Source: Lepas anatifera
Taxonomy: Eukaryota; Arthropoda; Thecostraca; Lepadidae
Length of the DNA: 64,000 nt
NCBI GenBank assembly: GCA_034440635.1
Contig: JAOTON010001488.1
Span: 930,001-994,000, forward strand
Reading direction: 5' to 3'
Below the pieces are notes generated by a model. It was not told the origin of the DNA. It did no database searches and saw only the letters and a program-made list of their open reading frames with translations. Positions 32,951 through 43,141 of this stretch are shown in pieces (the stretch's first letter is position 1; every line of letters starts with the position of its first letter). Both the position numbers and the translations under genes were made by a program.

Positions 32951-33452
32951 ATAATGCTGGTGTTGTTTGGAGTTGAATTAAGGATTGTTTTTGGGGCAGG
33001 TGGCATCACTGGTTTGTAATGGACAGGATTACGAACAGAAAGTATTAAGAGAGGCAGAGTTAAGAACATTGCGCTTGCCAGATTATTATGTTTGGCAAAG
33101 CTGTCTAGGCATGTGTAAAAAATTCATCTGTTCCTCATTTTTGTTTTTCTCGTTGCAGCCTGCCTCTAAGAGCTGATTAAACCTGCCCCATAGGTGGGGT
33201 AGTTTTCATCAGCTGCAGAGCTAGATTTGAAACATCAGTATTGTCAATGAACAAAAAACAAATAAACAACACTGTATAAAAAGTACAGCTCTCTCCAATT
33301 TCCGTCTAAAATGGTCGCTATCTGTAATAGATTGGCAGCTGTAAGCAGTTATATCAAACCAGATTCAACCGGTCCCGGTCTCCCCTATCTTATACCGTGG
33401 TGTTGTAATAGGCCTGGGGTAAGACGGGGAGGGGGATACAGGTGTGTCGCAC

Positions 33453-33850
33453 ATGTGTCCACTCTAGCACTTGTTTACAATTTTGTTGGGGTATCATCAT
33501 TGGATCCTGATGTCCGAACTTTTCGGCTGATGAAAGTGATCTATGGCATGACATATTTGAATTATCAATTGGATTACATATTTGAAAATGACATATTTGA
33601 ATATGACATATTTGACATATCCGAAAATTAGCTCGATGGAGTGTGGTTCCCGGTAGTATAACGCCTGCACACCACACCGGTGTTAATGGTAGAAGTCTAT
33701 GTAAATTCCCTGAATTTCTTATCGCATCAACTTCAACTACTTCCCAAGAACATTTCACATGCGCCTGTGGGTTCAGTGTCCACTTTAGCACTTGTCTACG
33801 ATTTTTGTGGGAGACCCATCATTGGATCCTGATGTCCGAACTTTTCTGCA
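33453..33850. repeat. Direct repeat pair, ~80 bp, 319 bp apart
   Basis: Copies lie at about 33453-33535 and 33772-33850. Both contain TGTCCACT(C/T)TAGCACTTGT and CATTGGATCCTGATGTCCGA. GACATATTTGA motifs recur between them (33545-33625). Confidence 0.75.
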
Positions 33851-34181
33851 CCCCCCTCCCACCCTCCAGGTATAATCCTATCTGCTTTATCCTCACCTCT
33901 CCTCATCCTTACAGACTCCTTCCAGTTTTTAATCACTTCATATCCATCCCGACAACACATTAAAAGTTACCTCAATAGTGTGGAAGTGTAAGTAACACAT
34001 GAAACGGCACTACATTGCTTCCCTGAGCTCGGGCACGGTAAACTGGTAAACCGCTCACTGGGGACTGTCTTTCCCCGGGCGATGTGCTGTGTAAAAAAAT
34101 TCAAAGTCTCCATGATCTCGTCATCATGGGTACCCCTTTCGGGCTGGCCTGTCCTGCTCCACTCTTCTCCTCTTTCTTTAA

Positions 34182-34617
34182 GGGAATGTGGCACCTTGGT
34201 CGAATCCTGGAATTCAGTGCATTTAGGCGTACTTTTAGCCGAAAATAATGAAACCACTCATGATCTGTACAATAGGTTCAATATCTTATTTTTAAAAATA
34301 CTCCTCTAGAAAAAGAAACAAATATCAGCCTGTGGATGATGTCACGATCTGGCAACCACTACCATACTTTAAGCGCTTCAAGGGCTTCGATTGGCTGATG
34401 CTCATCGTGACGTCAGCATATGTCGTCACACCAGCAGCTCACAACAATGGCCGCCCGGCGAGGGGCTGATGAGGGGTTGGTGTCAGGTAGGTTTTAGTTT
34501 TTTCTACGGAAATCTCGAGTTCCAAGACAAGTGATATATGAAGTACCGGGTTTTCCGACTTGCTTTACAACTTGGCTATCTCAGTTAAAATCACGTTATG
34601 AAGGTGCCACGTCCCCT
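34182..34617. mobile_element. TTAA-type element, family D, copy 2
   Basis: TTAA lies at 34178-34181 and 34618-34621. The tips are GGGAATGTGGCACCTTGGT and the complement of AAGGTGCCACGTCCCCT. It is about 436 bp, non-coding, and an inverted relative of 4908-5359. Confidence 0.7.
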
Positions 34618-35398
34618 TTAAGATCTTCCCCACCTTGGTGCGCATGTTTTTGTAGTGGTTCTTGCATCGGGACCAGCAGTAGGGGGATCCAGCTACTGTT
34701 CGACTTGGTTCAACAGGCTGTTCTTGGTCACTACCTTGAGCCACTCCTTATGTTTCTTGTCATACAGCTAAGTGCGTGAACTAGTCGTAAGCTGATCATG
34801 CCTGCAAAGTGGCTTCGGGGACCATGTCCGGCTGGCGGATCTCCTTGGGCAGAGGAGATGTACTTAAATAACTGGTGCGCATTCTTTCTCGACAGCTGGG
34901 TGTTTCTGCTGTGTAGCCTGTATACGATCTGTGGAAAATTGACTTTATTTTACGTTATTTAATTTTTTTATTCTTTCTAACATTTTATTTTTTTATTTTT
35001 TTTTCTACACTACATCGTGCACTGTATTGTGTTTGCGCCTGGCCTCATCGTGGATTCCCGGTGCACTGACGCTGTCCTGCGGTCACCTTTTTGGATACTG
35101 TGCTGCGTTTGGTCGCGGTATCGTCTGCCGCTCGCTTCGCGCTGGCCCGCCGGCGCCTGTACGCGGCCCCTAGCCCTCTGGACCGTGTGGCATTGATATC
35201 GCGTTTCTTTCTTATACATCATGGACGCTTTTATCTTTTTTGCCTCATCATGTCTTCGTTTTTTGTTTTAACCCGTGTGTATTCCGAAATATATGTGTAT
35301 GGATCTAAGACGTCAAATACACGTGACCGTGTCAGAGGGAACACACGACCACGCTGCGACGCGCAACAATGCGTAAAAATGTCGCAAGCTAGTTGGTG

Positions 35399-35540
35399 AA
35401 ACAATGCGTGGCAGTTCGTAGTTCTAGTTTGTAAACAATTCTAGTTCGTAAACTAGTTCGTAAACAATGCGTGACAGTTCGTAGTTCTAGTTCGTAAACA
35501 ATTCTAGTTCGTAAACTAGTTCGTAAACAATGCGTGGCAG
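35399..35540. repeat. 63-bp tandem repeat, about 2.3 units
   Basis: The unit contains AACAATGCGTGGCAGTTCGT followed by AGTTCTAGTT(T/C)GTAAACAA and AACTAGTTCGTA. The units are nearly identical. Confidence 0.85.
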
Positions 35541-35819
35541 GCCGTGCATGTCGTGGCATGGCACACACTGACACGCACTAGTGCGCACTTCCCCACATTG
35601 TCTGGCGCTGTTTGTGCCAAGTCATGAATATACTGCGCGTAGTTCACAAACTGGTTGCCAAAAATTTGTCGTGCTAAAATGTTGAACATTTCAAAATTTT
35701 TGTCCCGGCATGTCTCGCAGTTACAACTTTCCCAAAACTTCACACTAGTTTATGACTAGTTTTCGTATTGGCACGACCGAATTCGTGCCCATGTGTGCCA
35801 TAAAATCGGGCGTCAGTCT

Positions 35820-36110
35820 CACTATACTGCGCCAGATTATCTCACCATTAATGTACTACGTAGCAGCAGTCTTGCAGGGAGATGCTGTACCGGAGAGCCT
35901 TACTGGGGGTTATACTGTACCGGATTATCTCTGCTGGTTATACTGCGCCGCAACAGGCTTGCCGGGAAATAGACTGTGCCGGAGAGCTTTACTGGGATTT
36001 ATACTGTGCCGCGGTGGTCTTACTGTCAGCATACTGTGCCGGATTATCTTACTACTAGCTGCACTGCGCCGCAGCATCTTGCTAGAAGATATACTGTGCC
36101 GCGACACGTG
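35820..36110. repeat. Imperfect ~45-bp tandem repeat (TATACTGTGCCG core)
   Basis: The motif TATACTG(T/C)(G/A)CCG recurs about every 40-50 bp with CTTACTGG/TTATCTTACT between. The frame across it stays open only because the repeat lacks stops in one frame; I do not call it a gene. Confidence 0.75.
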
Positions 36111-37007
36111 TACGCGGGAACGCTGGATGTATAACACGCGCAATGTTTGTTATTTGAGTTTAAGGGCGCGCCAACCAGTGTGGTCATATAGCGCCCATAA
36201 CACGCGCAAAGGAGAATGAACCTATGAGGTAGCCCTCAACAACCAATGCCGAGTCGCCTTTACTGTTTCATCACGCTTGCAATAAAATGTACGTTACCAA
36301 TAGGGCCCCATGATAAGATTAAGGAAATTCAAACGTCTTTGACAGGTACAGTATGCCTGAAATGAGTTCAATTGATATTTCCTTATGTTGCTTATTTCAA
36401 AAACTAGTCCTCTAAAAAGCATTAAGTTCCAATTAATTAGTAATATGTGCGTGTAAAGGTTTACCCTCTATCCTTCTGAAAGGTTTAGCCTTAGTTACTA
36501 CAGCCAGATCGCTGCCGTATCACTGCGCAATATCCACTTGGCGAAGGGATTCCTTTAATAGGCCTACATTTTGTAAAGTAATCCTGCCTCTGAGGCTCCC
36601 GGTCTGTTTTTAAAGTGGCTGGAGAACCTAATGGAGCAGAAAAACGTTACTCGCTGACGTTTGTGAGAATCATAATGTGCGTATTAATTAGTTAACACTT
36701 TTCATGAGTTGATAATCTTTCGACTTATAGCTTTCAAAGTCAGAAATGTTTTGGGATCGCTAGAATGCTTCTGCCCCAACAGTAAGCATCAGAAATTCAT
36801 AGCGACCTAATGTCACACAGCTAATTGGAATAATGTGTCAAGGTCACCTCGCTTGAAAGATCAAGGTCAAGGTTGATGGTCAAATTTCAATGTCACACTG
36901 AACTCTTTTAGGTCATTGACTCTACTAATTGCAGCCATAGACTATTATGTACCATAATCAGGAACATCGCCACCATGGGGCCAATGGGAGCCATGGCTCC
37001 CATGGAT

Positions 37008-37450
37008 GTTTGAAGGCCCTCTTCCTGACTCAGGAGGCCCCTTTAACACTTAAAGAGTATGGGATAGCCAAGAGCCTAGCCTACCTGCTCATAAAGGAGG
37101 CCTCCTCACTGCCCTATGCAGGAGGCCCCACTACCTACAAAGAAGGCCCCATAACGGCCTACCTAGGATACCCCTGTGCTTAAAAGGAGGCCTCTCAAGC
37201 GGCCCACATAGGCATCCCCTTTACTTATCAAGCAAGTCCCCAAAACGACCTATCTAGGAGGCCTCCTTACTTATAAACGAGGGCCACTCAATGACCTTCG
37301 TGGAGGTTCCTTTACTTATAAAAAGAGGCTCCTAAACATTCAGCATAGAAGGCCTCTTACTTCTAAAGAAAGCTCTCATATGGCATACAAAATGGAGACC
37401 CCAAAAGCTAGGAGGTCTCCCTTAGGACCACGGATAGGAGGCCCCCTTAG
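37008..37450. repeat. Imperfect ~50-60-bp minisatellite (AGGAGGCCTCCTTACTTATAAA core)
   Basis: About eight degenerate units alternate GGAGGCC(C/T)CC with (T)TACTTATAAA and GGCCTACCTAGGA. Divergence between units is high, so the array is old. Confidence 0.8.
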
Positions 37451-38823
37451 GTCCTGGCCCAATTGACATAAATATGTACCGACGCCCCAATCATCATTAA
37501 GCGACGCGACGAGGTTCTATCCCTAAGATGAAATCAAGACCTTGTTGAATATTTCTTACGGCAGCGCCTTTTTGCCAGTATTTCGTAAGATAATATCTCA
37601 GTATCATATTTTGAGGCACTTGAAAACATTCTGCATATACCACCGCTGAATCTAGGGCGGAAGAGAGGGAAGCAAACCGGGAAATTGCTCCCATTTTTGC
37701 CGTTTTTACTTTAAAACACATTATTTTCACGATGTTGGGCCCATTGCCCCCGCCCACAAACCGTCGGTCTTGATACGACCCTGGCATGTAATACGATATC
37801 CCTAAAACCTTTAAAGTTCAACAAATGACCTTAGAAATCTAATATAACCTGACGGGTATTTGGTAACCTGAGTACGAGGCCGAGTGCGGATAAAAAACCT
37901 CTTCCAGTGCGTTTAAATTTTGCACCGTGTGGTGATGTGAATGATGTGACATATGATGTTTCATATTTTGTACCGCACCGTTATATACTGGGGCCAGGTG
38001 ACCTGTGTGCTTTATTGCCTGCCACCAGATCGGTACAAAATCGATTAACGTGGGTTCAACCCCCATGGCGGGAAAGCGCCTTCCCCGTTCCATCTGGCCG
38101 ATGGAGATAATCCTTAAACACCCACGTCAATACTCTTTGTAAATGGGAAAGTGTGCCTGTTGAGATTGGCTCTACTAAAAAACAATATAACACGAGGCCA
38201 TATAATCATTGGAAGCTATTGTCATTGACTGACCTGGAAAGGTCAAAGGTCAATGGGCCAACTGAGTGTCATTTGCGCACTCGACAACTGGTGTTAGAAG
38301 CATGCGCAAACAGCTTTAGACTACATTGGTAAAGATCACTTAGGTTATTGATCTTGTTCAGCCCTTTTAGGTGGTCTCTGGCCTTGAATGAGCTTTAGCT
38401 TCGAAACTGCCAAATGTATAACAGCTTGGTGGCTGACTCTCGATAACTTCAATAATTTTATGGCATTGGGCCGCTCGAGGTCATGACATGGTTTGAACTC
38501 CAAAGGCTTAGACAGAAAAGAATCACCACAATAAGTTATGTAACTTATGATCATAAGTTATCACCAAATACCTTATAATCATCTTCCTCGCCGCAGCACT
38601 CCAAAACCTATCAGCAATTAGGACCTAGTGCAAGACTTTGGGAATGCTCCATGTTTATGTCAGATGGCATAGCCCAGGATTGAAATTTACCTAAAATATG
38701 TCAAATCTAATTTGGCTTTTATATCCCTGGCAGCATTGCGCTAAGCATAACCACTCTTCTGCAAGTCCAAAAAAGTGTGGACGACAGAGTAAAATCGAGC
38801 CCTTCGGTAGGGTGAGAGCTTAA

Positions 38824-39352
38824 CACGTGACATTAAGGGGGGTAGATACGTATACCCCCTGAGGTTATCTCAGGCAGCGTGCAAAGAAAAAACTGGTGTG
38901 CCGCATCATCGTAGTTGGTATACCTTTAACCTGGTCTTTTTCAGTTTCTGATTAAAATTATAGGTCAAAGTCATATCAGATCAGATCACCAGTCCAGGTT
39001 AAGTGACCTAAGCTCAATTTTTTGGAGGCCTTCCAGTAGGAACAGACTTAATTGTCCTATACGGGATTTATATCAGACAATAAGGTAGCCGAGAACAGAA
39101 ATTTTTAGGAATATGATTTTTATGTCGATGACCTGGGCTCAGGTCAGGGTCATGGCCTCTCCACTGGAAGTGCATGGTAAAACATGGTAAACTGGTAGGA
39201 ATTCGGTAACTTCCCACAGAATGAGAATGGGTCGTTTATTTTGAGACTATCGCGTTTGGCTTGCCACTACTGTTTGTGTGATGTGCATAATGAACTGTAC
39301 TTTGACCTCACCTTAGATCAGGTCGGGTCAGCTTAGGATTTGATCTAACGCC
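38824..39352. mobile_element. TTAA-type element fragment (family B/C-like)
   Basis: TTAA at 38820-38823 is followed by CACGTGACATTAAGGGGGG, a decayed family B tip. The interior has AGGTCA/TGACCT motifs and the GATGACCTGGG...GGTCATGGCCTCTCC block shared with family C. The right end is lost next to the 39357 element. Confidence 0.55.
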
Positions 39353-39356
39353 TTAA

Positions 39357-40322
39357 CCCTCGCCCCACCGGGGGCCATCGATGGCCCCTAAGGTTTTTCG
39401 GGATAGCAGAAAATGACAAGGCGCAGCACCGCGGTTGAGGGGTATACCTCTCTGCATCATTTTCCCATCATCCTGAAATTTTACCCGGGTCACCCAGGTC
39501 GGTCACCAGACGAGGTCAACCAGGTCACCTCACTTCTGTAAGAGCTACATTTCAAAGTTGATCGATTTGAAACTTCCACACTTCGACCCTCTGGGTCTAC
39601 AAGGTGTATATCCGGGATTTTTCGATTTCGTGCCCTGAGGTCAGGTACGAGGCGACCTCTCCCATTGGAAAAGCATGGGGAAAAGCTATTTCATGATATA
39701 AAGCCACAAAAATTATTGCAAATACTCAGACTGCTCAGAACAACGTTTTGGACACCCTTTAACTGATCCCGGGGTCATATTTGCCTTTGAATTTTCCAAG
39801 GTCATCCAAGGTCCGAGGTCAAAACAGTATTTCGACAATAACTTTTGACCTAATTGAGCTAGAGCGGTGAAACAACACCATCGTGTTTGTCTTGTCACTG
39901 GCTTTCATTTGATATACGGCAAGGTCACTTTTGACCTTTCGTGACCTCAGGTCATATTAGGTCCGGTGACCTCTGGCGGTCAAACCACTGGCGGGAGGTC
40001 TTTACGTTCCCATAGCGGGAAAAGTACTGGCAATTTGCTATCAAATGTACTTTACCAGGCCTCAATAGCTCTAATGACATAGAGTTATGCCCGTTTGCTT
40101 AATCATTGCATATTTGAGTGAAAATAGCCGATCTTGACCTAATTTGACCTCTGGAGGTCAAACCATTGACCTGGCACTAAAACATGCGAGTAATTTCTTA
40201 CTGAATTCACGAGCTTTCTTTCGCACTTTGCGATTTGCGCTAACGCCCATATTTTCGGAGTTGAGGGGGGCCATCGATGGCCCCCGGTGGGGCGAAGGTG
40301 GCGCCGGACCCCGGTGGGGCGG
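39357..40322. mobile_element. TTAA-type element, family A, copy 4 (many 1-2-nt deletions)
   Basis: TTAA lies at 39353-39356 and 40323-40326. The tips are CCCTCGCCCCACCGGGGG and the complement of CCCCGGTGGGGCGG. It aligns to copy 1 throughout but is about 58 bp shorter because of dozens of small deletions. One deletion turns the DR4 into a DR3 (39513-39527). Confidence 0.85.
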
Positions 40323-40326
40323 TTAA

Positions 40327-42423
40327 AGCGCGTAATTCATACGTGAAATGTTAAGAGGGCGTCCAATCAACCTCTACGGGGGGAGGCTGTAACCATGTAA
40401 TGGGGTGCCGAGGGCTAATCAAGGGAGGGGAAAAGTGCCCCCTTGCCCCCTTCCTGGATCCGACTATGGGTAGTGATGACTCTCCTGCTTTAGCGAGCAC
40501 TTCTGCTTTTGAATCACCACGCGCCCTCATCCCGTGCTCTCTCCAGTTGTGTTTGAGTCTTGTATTCTGACGCATAAGCGTCACCACTGTCAAAAGCGTG
40601 ATGTGACCTGCCAATCTTCATCCTGTTACTGACGAAATGCTTTCCCTCTAGATCTATAGACTCACTGAATTTGTGCTCATTGCTGCCTTCTAGAGGGGCT
40701 AGTTGCCCAATTACAGATTTATACCCAATTTGGATGAAAAGCGGGGGAGGGGGAGATAGTCCGCCCCTTTCCCTATCCGGGCACTTATTTACGGATAGGT
40801 AGAGAATAATTAAACAACTAAACTCTCAAACTTCAGGGAAATATTGATATTTTACGCGTTCTTAGTTTGTGTAAAGAACCTTTGTCCAGTTTTTCATCTG
40901 AAACCTTGAACAGACATGTTTAAAATTCACCTGAACAGGTCTAAATAAGCCATCTGTACTTGTTTTGCAGATTCTACGAGCGCTGCTTTGTGTCTGTTGC
41001 CTCTTATGTAACCCCGACCTGTATGCCACTGATTGGTGGAGCCCAACAGCGGGCTGTAGCTCGGTCTGCCCGCCGCCACAGTTTTTCACCGGGCCCGGCG
41101 GCTAGAGGTGCATATTTTGCATCCTGAAACGGTTGGCCGTACTACTGAGCGAATGTGCTTAACTCATCTAGAAAATCTGAGATCGATGATGGGTCAGATT
41201 TTGGAGCGTACTGGCGGTAAAATAAAATCTGATCAATGAAGACAAGGGTGACCGGGGGATGGAAGTAGATGCCTTTTTTACTGTGAACAATTAGGCGAAC
41301 TGTTACGTGACATGTGTCAGTGTCCACCATGCATACAAGACACAGATAAATGAAACTTTAGCAGACGTGTAGAGTCAATAAGCTTAAGTGCAAAACGAAT
41401 ATGTGTCGGTTTGACTTAATTTGTTGAATTTGTTTGAAAGAGAGAGCTTTACCCCTTCCCCCATGGTACGTTCGTAATTCTACGGAGAGCAATATTAAGG
41501 GATATCCATAGCTTACATAACTCATATTTTTGGTGATTGGGACCTTCACTTCTACTGTGTTACGTTTTTTTACACCCATTTGTTACGTTCGATAATGTTG
41601 TTGCTGACTCCTAGCCCCCTCTTGCGTTAAGTCATTTATGGATGACCCCTTAGCAGTTGTGCATTTTAAACAATGTGCGTAGCAAGAAATCCACAACCGG
41701 TTCGGCTGCTCAAACGCTGCTGTTGCTACCTGCAAAATTTGTACTGTAGATTAAGCTGCCAGACCTAGGCCAAGTGAAACTAGCGTGTTCAAAACGAGAT
41801 GTATGTTGTACGCCCTCTGGTAAGAGGACAGAAGCTAAGAAACACATCATAAATAAAACTCTAGTCTTTTCTAACTCGGAAGAGAAACTGTTTCATCATG
41901 TTTAATGACATGCTACAATCAACTTAGACCTTGATACTAAAAACCATTCTGGTCGGCACCCAGCGTCAAAACTAGCATCTCTAAAACGTCGACGCCGGGC
42001 CGTACACTGGTGGAGTGGACGTTTTGTTGGCGGGCTGGCTCAGTGGCAGAGCTCACTGTGCGTGAGACACAGCGGCTGTGTGAAATCCAGAGGGTGGAGC
42101 TTTCAGGTTGTCATCTGCGAACCAGGGGGCTGTCGTTGAACTTTTGTAAGAAAAATTATCTAGTGCATGGTGAATGTTTTAGATTGTTGGGGATGGTTCA
42201 AGTTGCCATCTTTCGACAGAGACTTAGATGGACGGAGTACTTGGTGTGAGCATCAGAAAACTGCTAGCTGCGAGGTCAGTGAGGTGAATGGACAACTCAC
42301 GGTTACACATAGACAACCAGCATCTGCTCTCATACTGAGATGACTACGAACCCTTCATGGCAACACCAGTGGTTAACCAGTAGAATTGGGTGCTGAGAAC
42401 TCACCACCGTTCATTTATTAATA
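40327..42423. other. Upstream flank of gene B
   Basis: It holds a GC-rich element remnant at about 40370-40470 and the tRNA-like segment at 42029. Otherwise nothing nameable is present. The transcription start of gene B is not evident. Confidence 0.5.
42029..42110 (+). repeat. tRNA-like (A-box) segment, possible SINE head
   Basis: GGCTGGCTCAGTGGCAGAG matches a tRNA D-arm/A-box (TGGCTCAGTGG), and a plausible anticodon-arm region follows. The expected B-box (GGTTCGAATCC) is degenerate at best. It lies 0.3-0.4 kb upstream of the gene B ATG. Confidence 0.35.
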
Positions 42424-43141
42424 ATGCCGGGTGTTACTAACAAGCTGGACGTCCTTGCCGACGAAGAGGCTGGTGCACACCACACAGGAAAAGAACCAAC
42501 CGCTGAGCTGGCCAACGAAAGCCCCGAAGACCACATCGACCACGATAATAGCGATTTCGCTTGCGGCGGCTTCGGGTTCCATCCTACTTTTCTCAAGCCA
42601 CTGGGCAACCGACACATATTCGTTGTGTTCTTCTGCTTGAAGAATATTTTCCAGGCGATGGTTTTCACGTACCTGGTGGGTGTGCAGACATCGCTGGAGA
42701 GACATTTCCACTTCAACAGCCAACAGACCGGCCTCCTGCCGTCCATCGGAGAGATCGGCCCCCTGCTGACCGCTGTTGGCATGAGTTACCTTGCTGGTCA
42801 CGGAAACCGACCCCGCTGGATGGGACTGGGAATGTATATCGTCTGCGTCGGCATGATCATCGGCGTGATGGCTTATCTTGTGTTCGACTACCCAGAGATT
42901 CGGGACAACACAGAGGCGAGTAAAAGGCTCTGCAGCGCAGCAGGCTCTGTCCAGCAGCTACTTACGTCATCATCGTCTTCTTTGGGGTCACTAGGACCAG
43001 AGTATAGTATTGCTGCTGGTGGCAATAGCAGTGACAACATCAGTGACATCAGCATCAAGAAGGAACTTGGAGAATGCACCATTGATGTTGGAAGCAGTAA
43101 CGCTGCCTACTTTCTCTGGTCCCTCGTCTACATCTTGATGG
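42424..43141 (+). CDS. Gene B exon 1 (N-terminus to TM4)
   Basis: The exon is 718 bp and encodes residues 1-239, starting MPGVTNKLDVLADEEAG. This N-terminal motif is shared with gene A, which supports the ATG. It carries CGGFGFHPTFLKPLGNR, TM1 to TM3, and the motif GHGNRPRWMGLGMY. A Ser/Gly-rich extracellular loop has NSS and NIS sequons, then CTIDVGSSNAAYFLW leads into TM4. The donor is ATGG|GTAGGT. Confidence 0.93.

Noticed and set aside
37907..38110. Possible tRNA or SINE with a B-box-like GGGTTCAACCCCC near 38048
   Set aside because: No matching A-box at the right distance and no cloverleaf could be drawn.
42411..42923. Minus-strand and alternative-frame ORFs over gene B exon 1
   Set aside because: They overlap a well-supported OATP exon and show no family similarity of their own.
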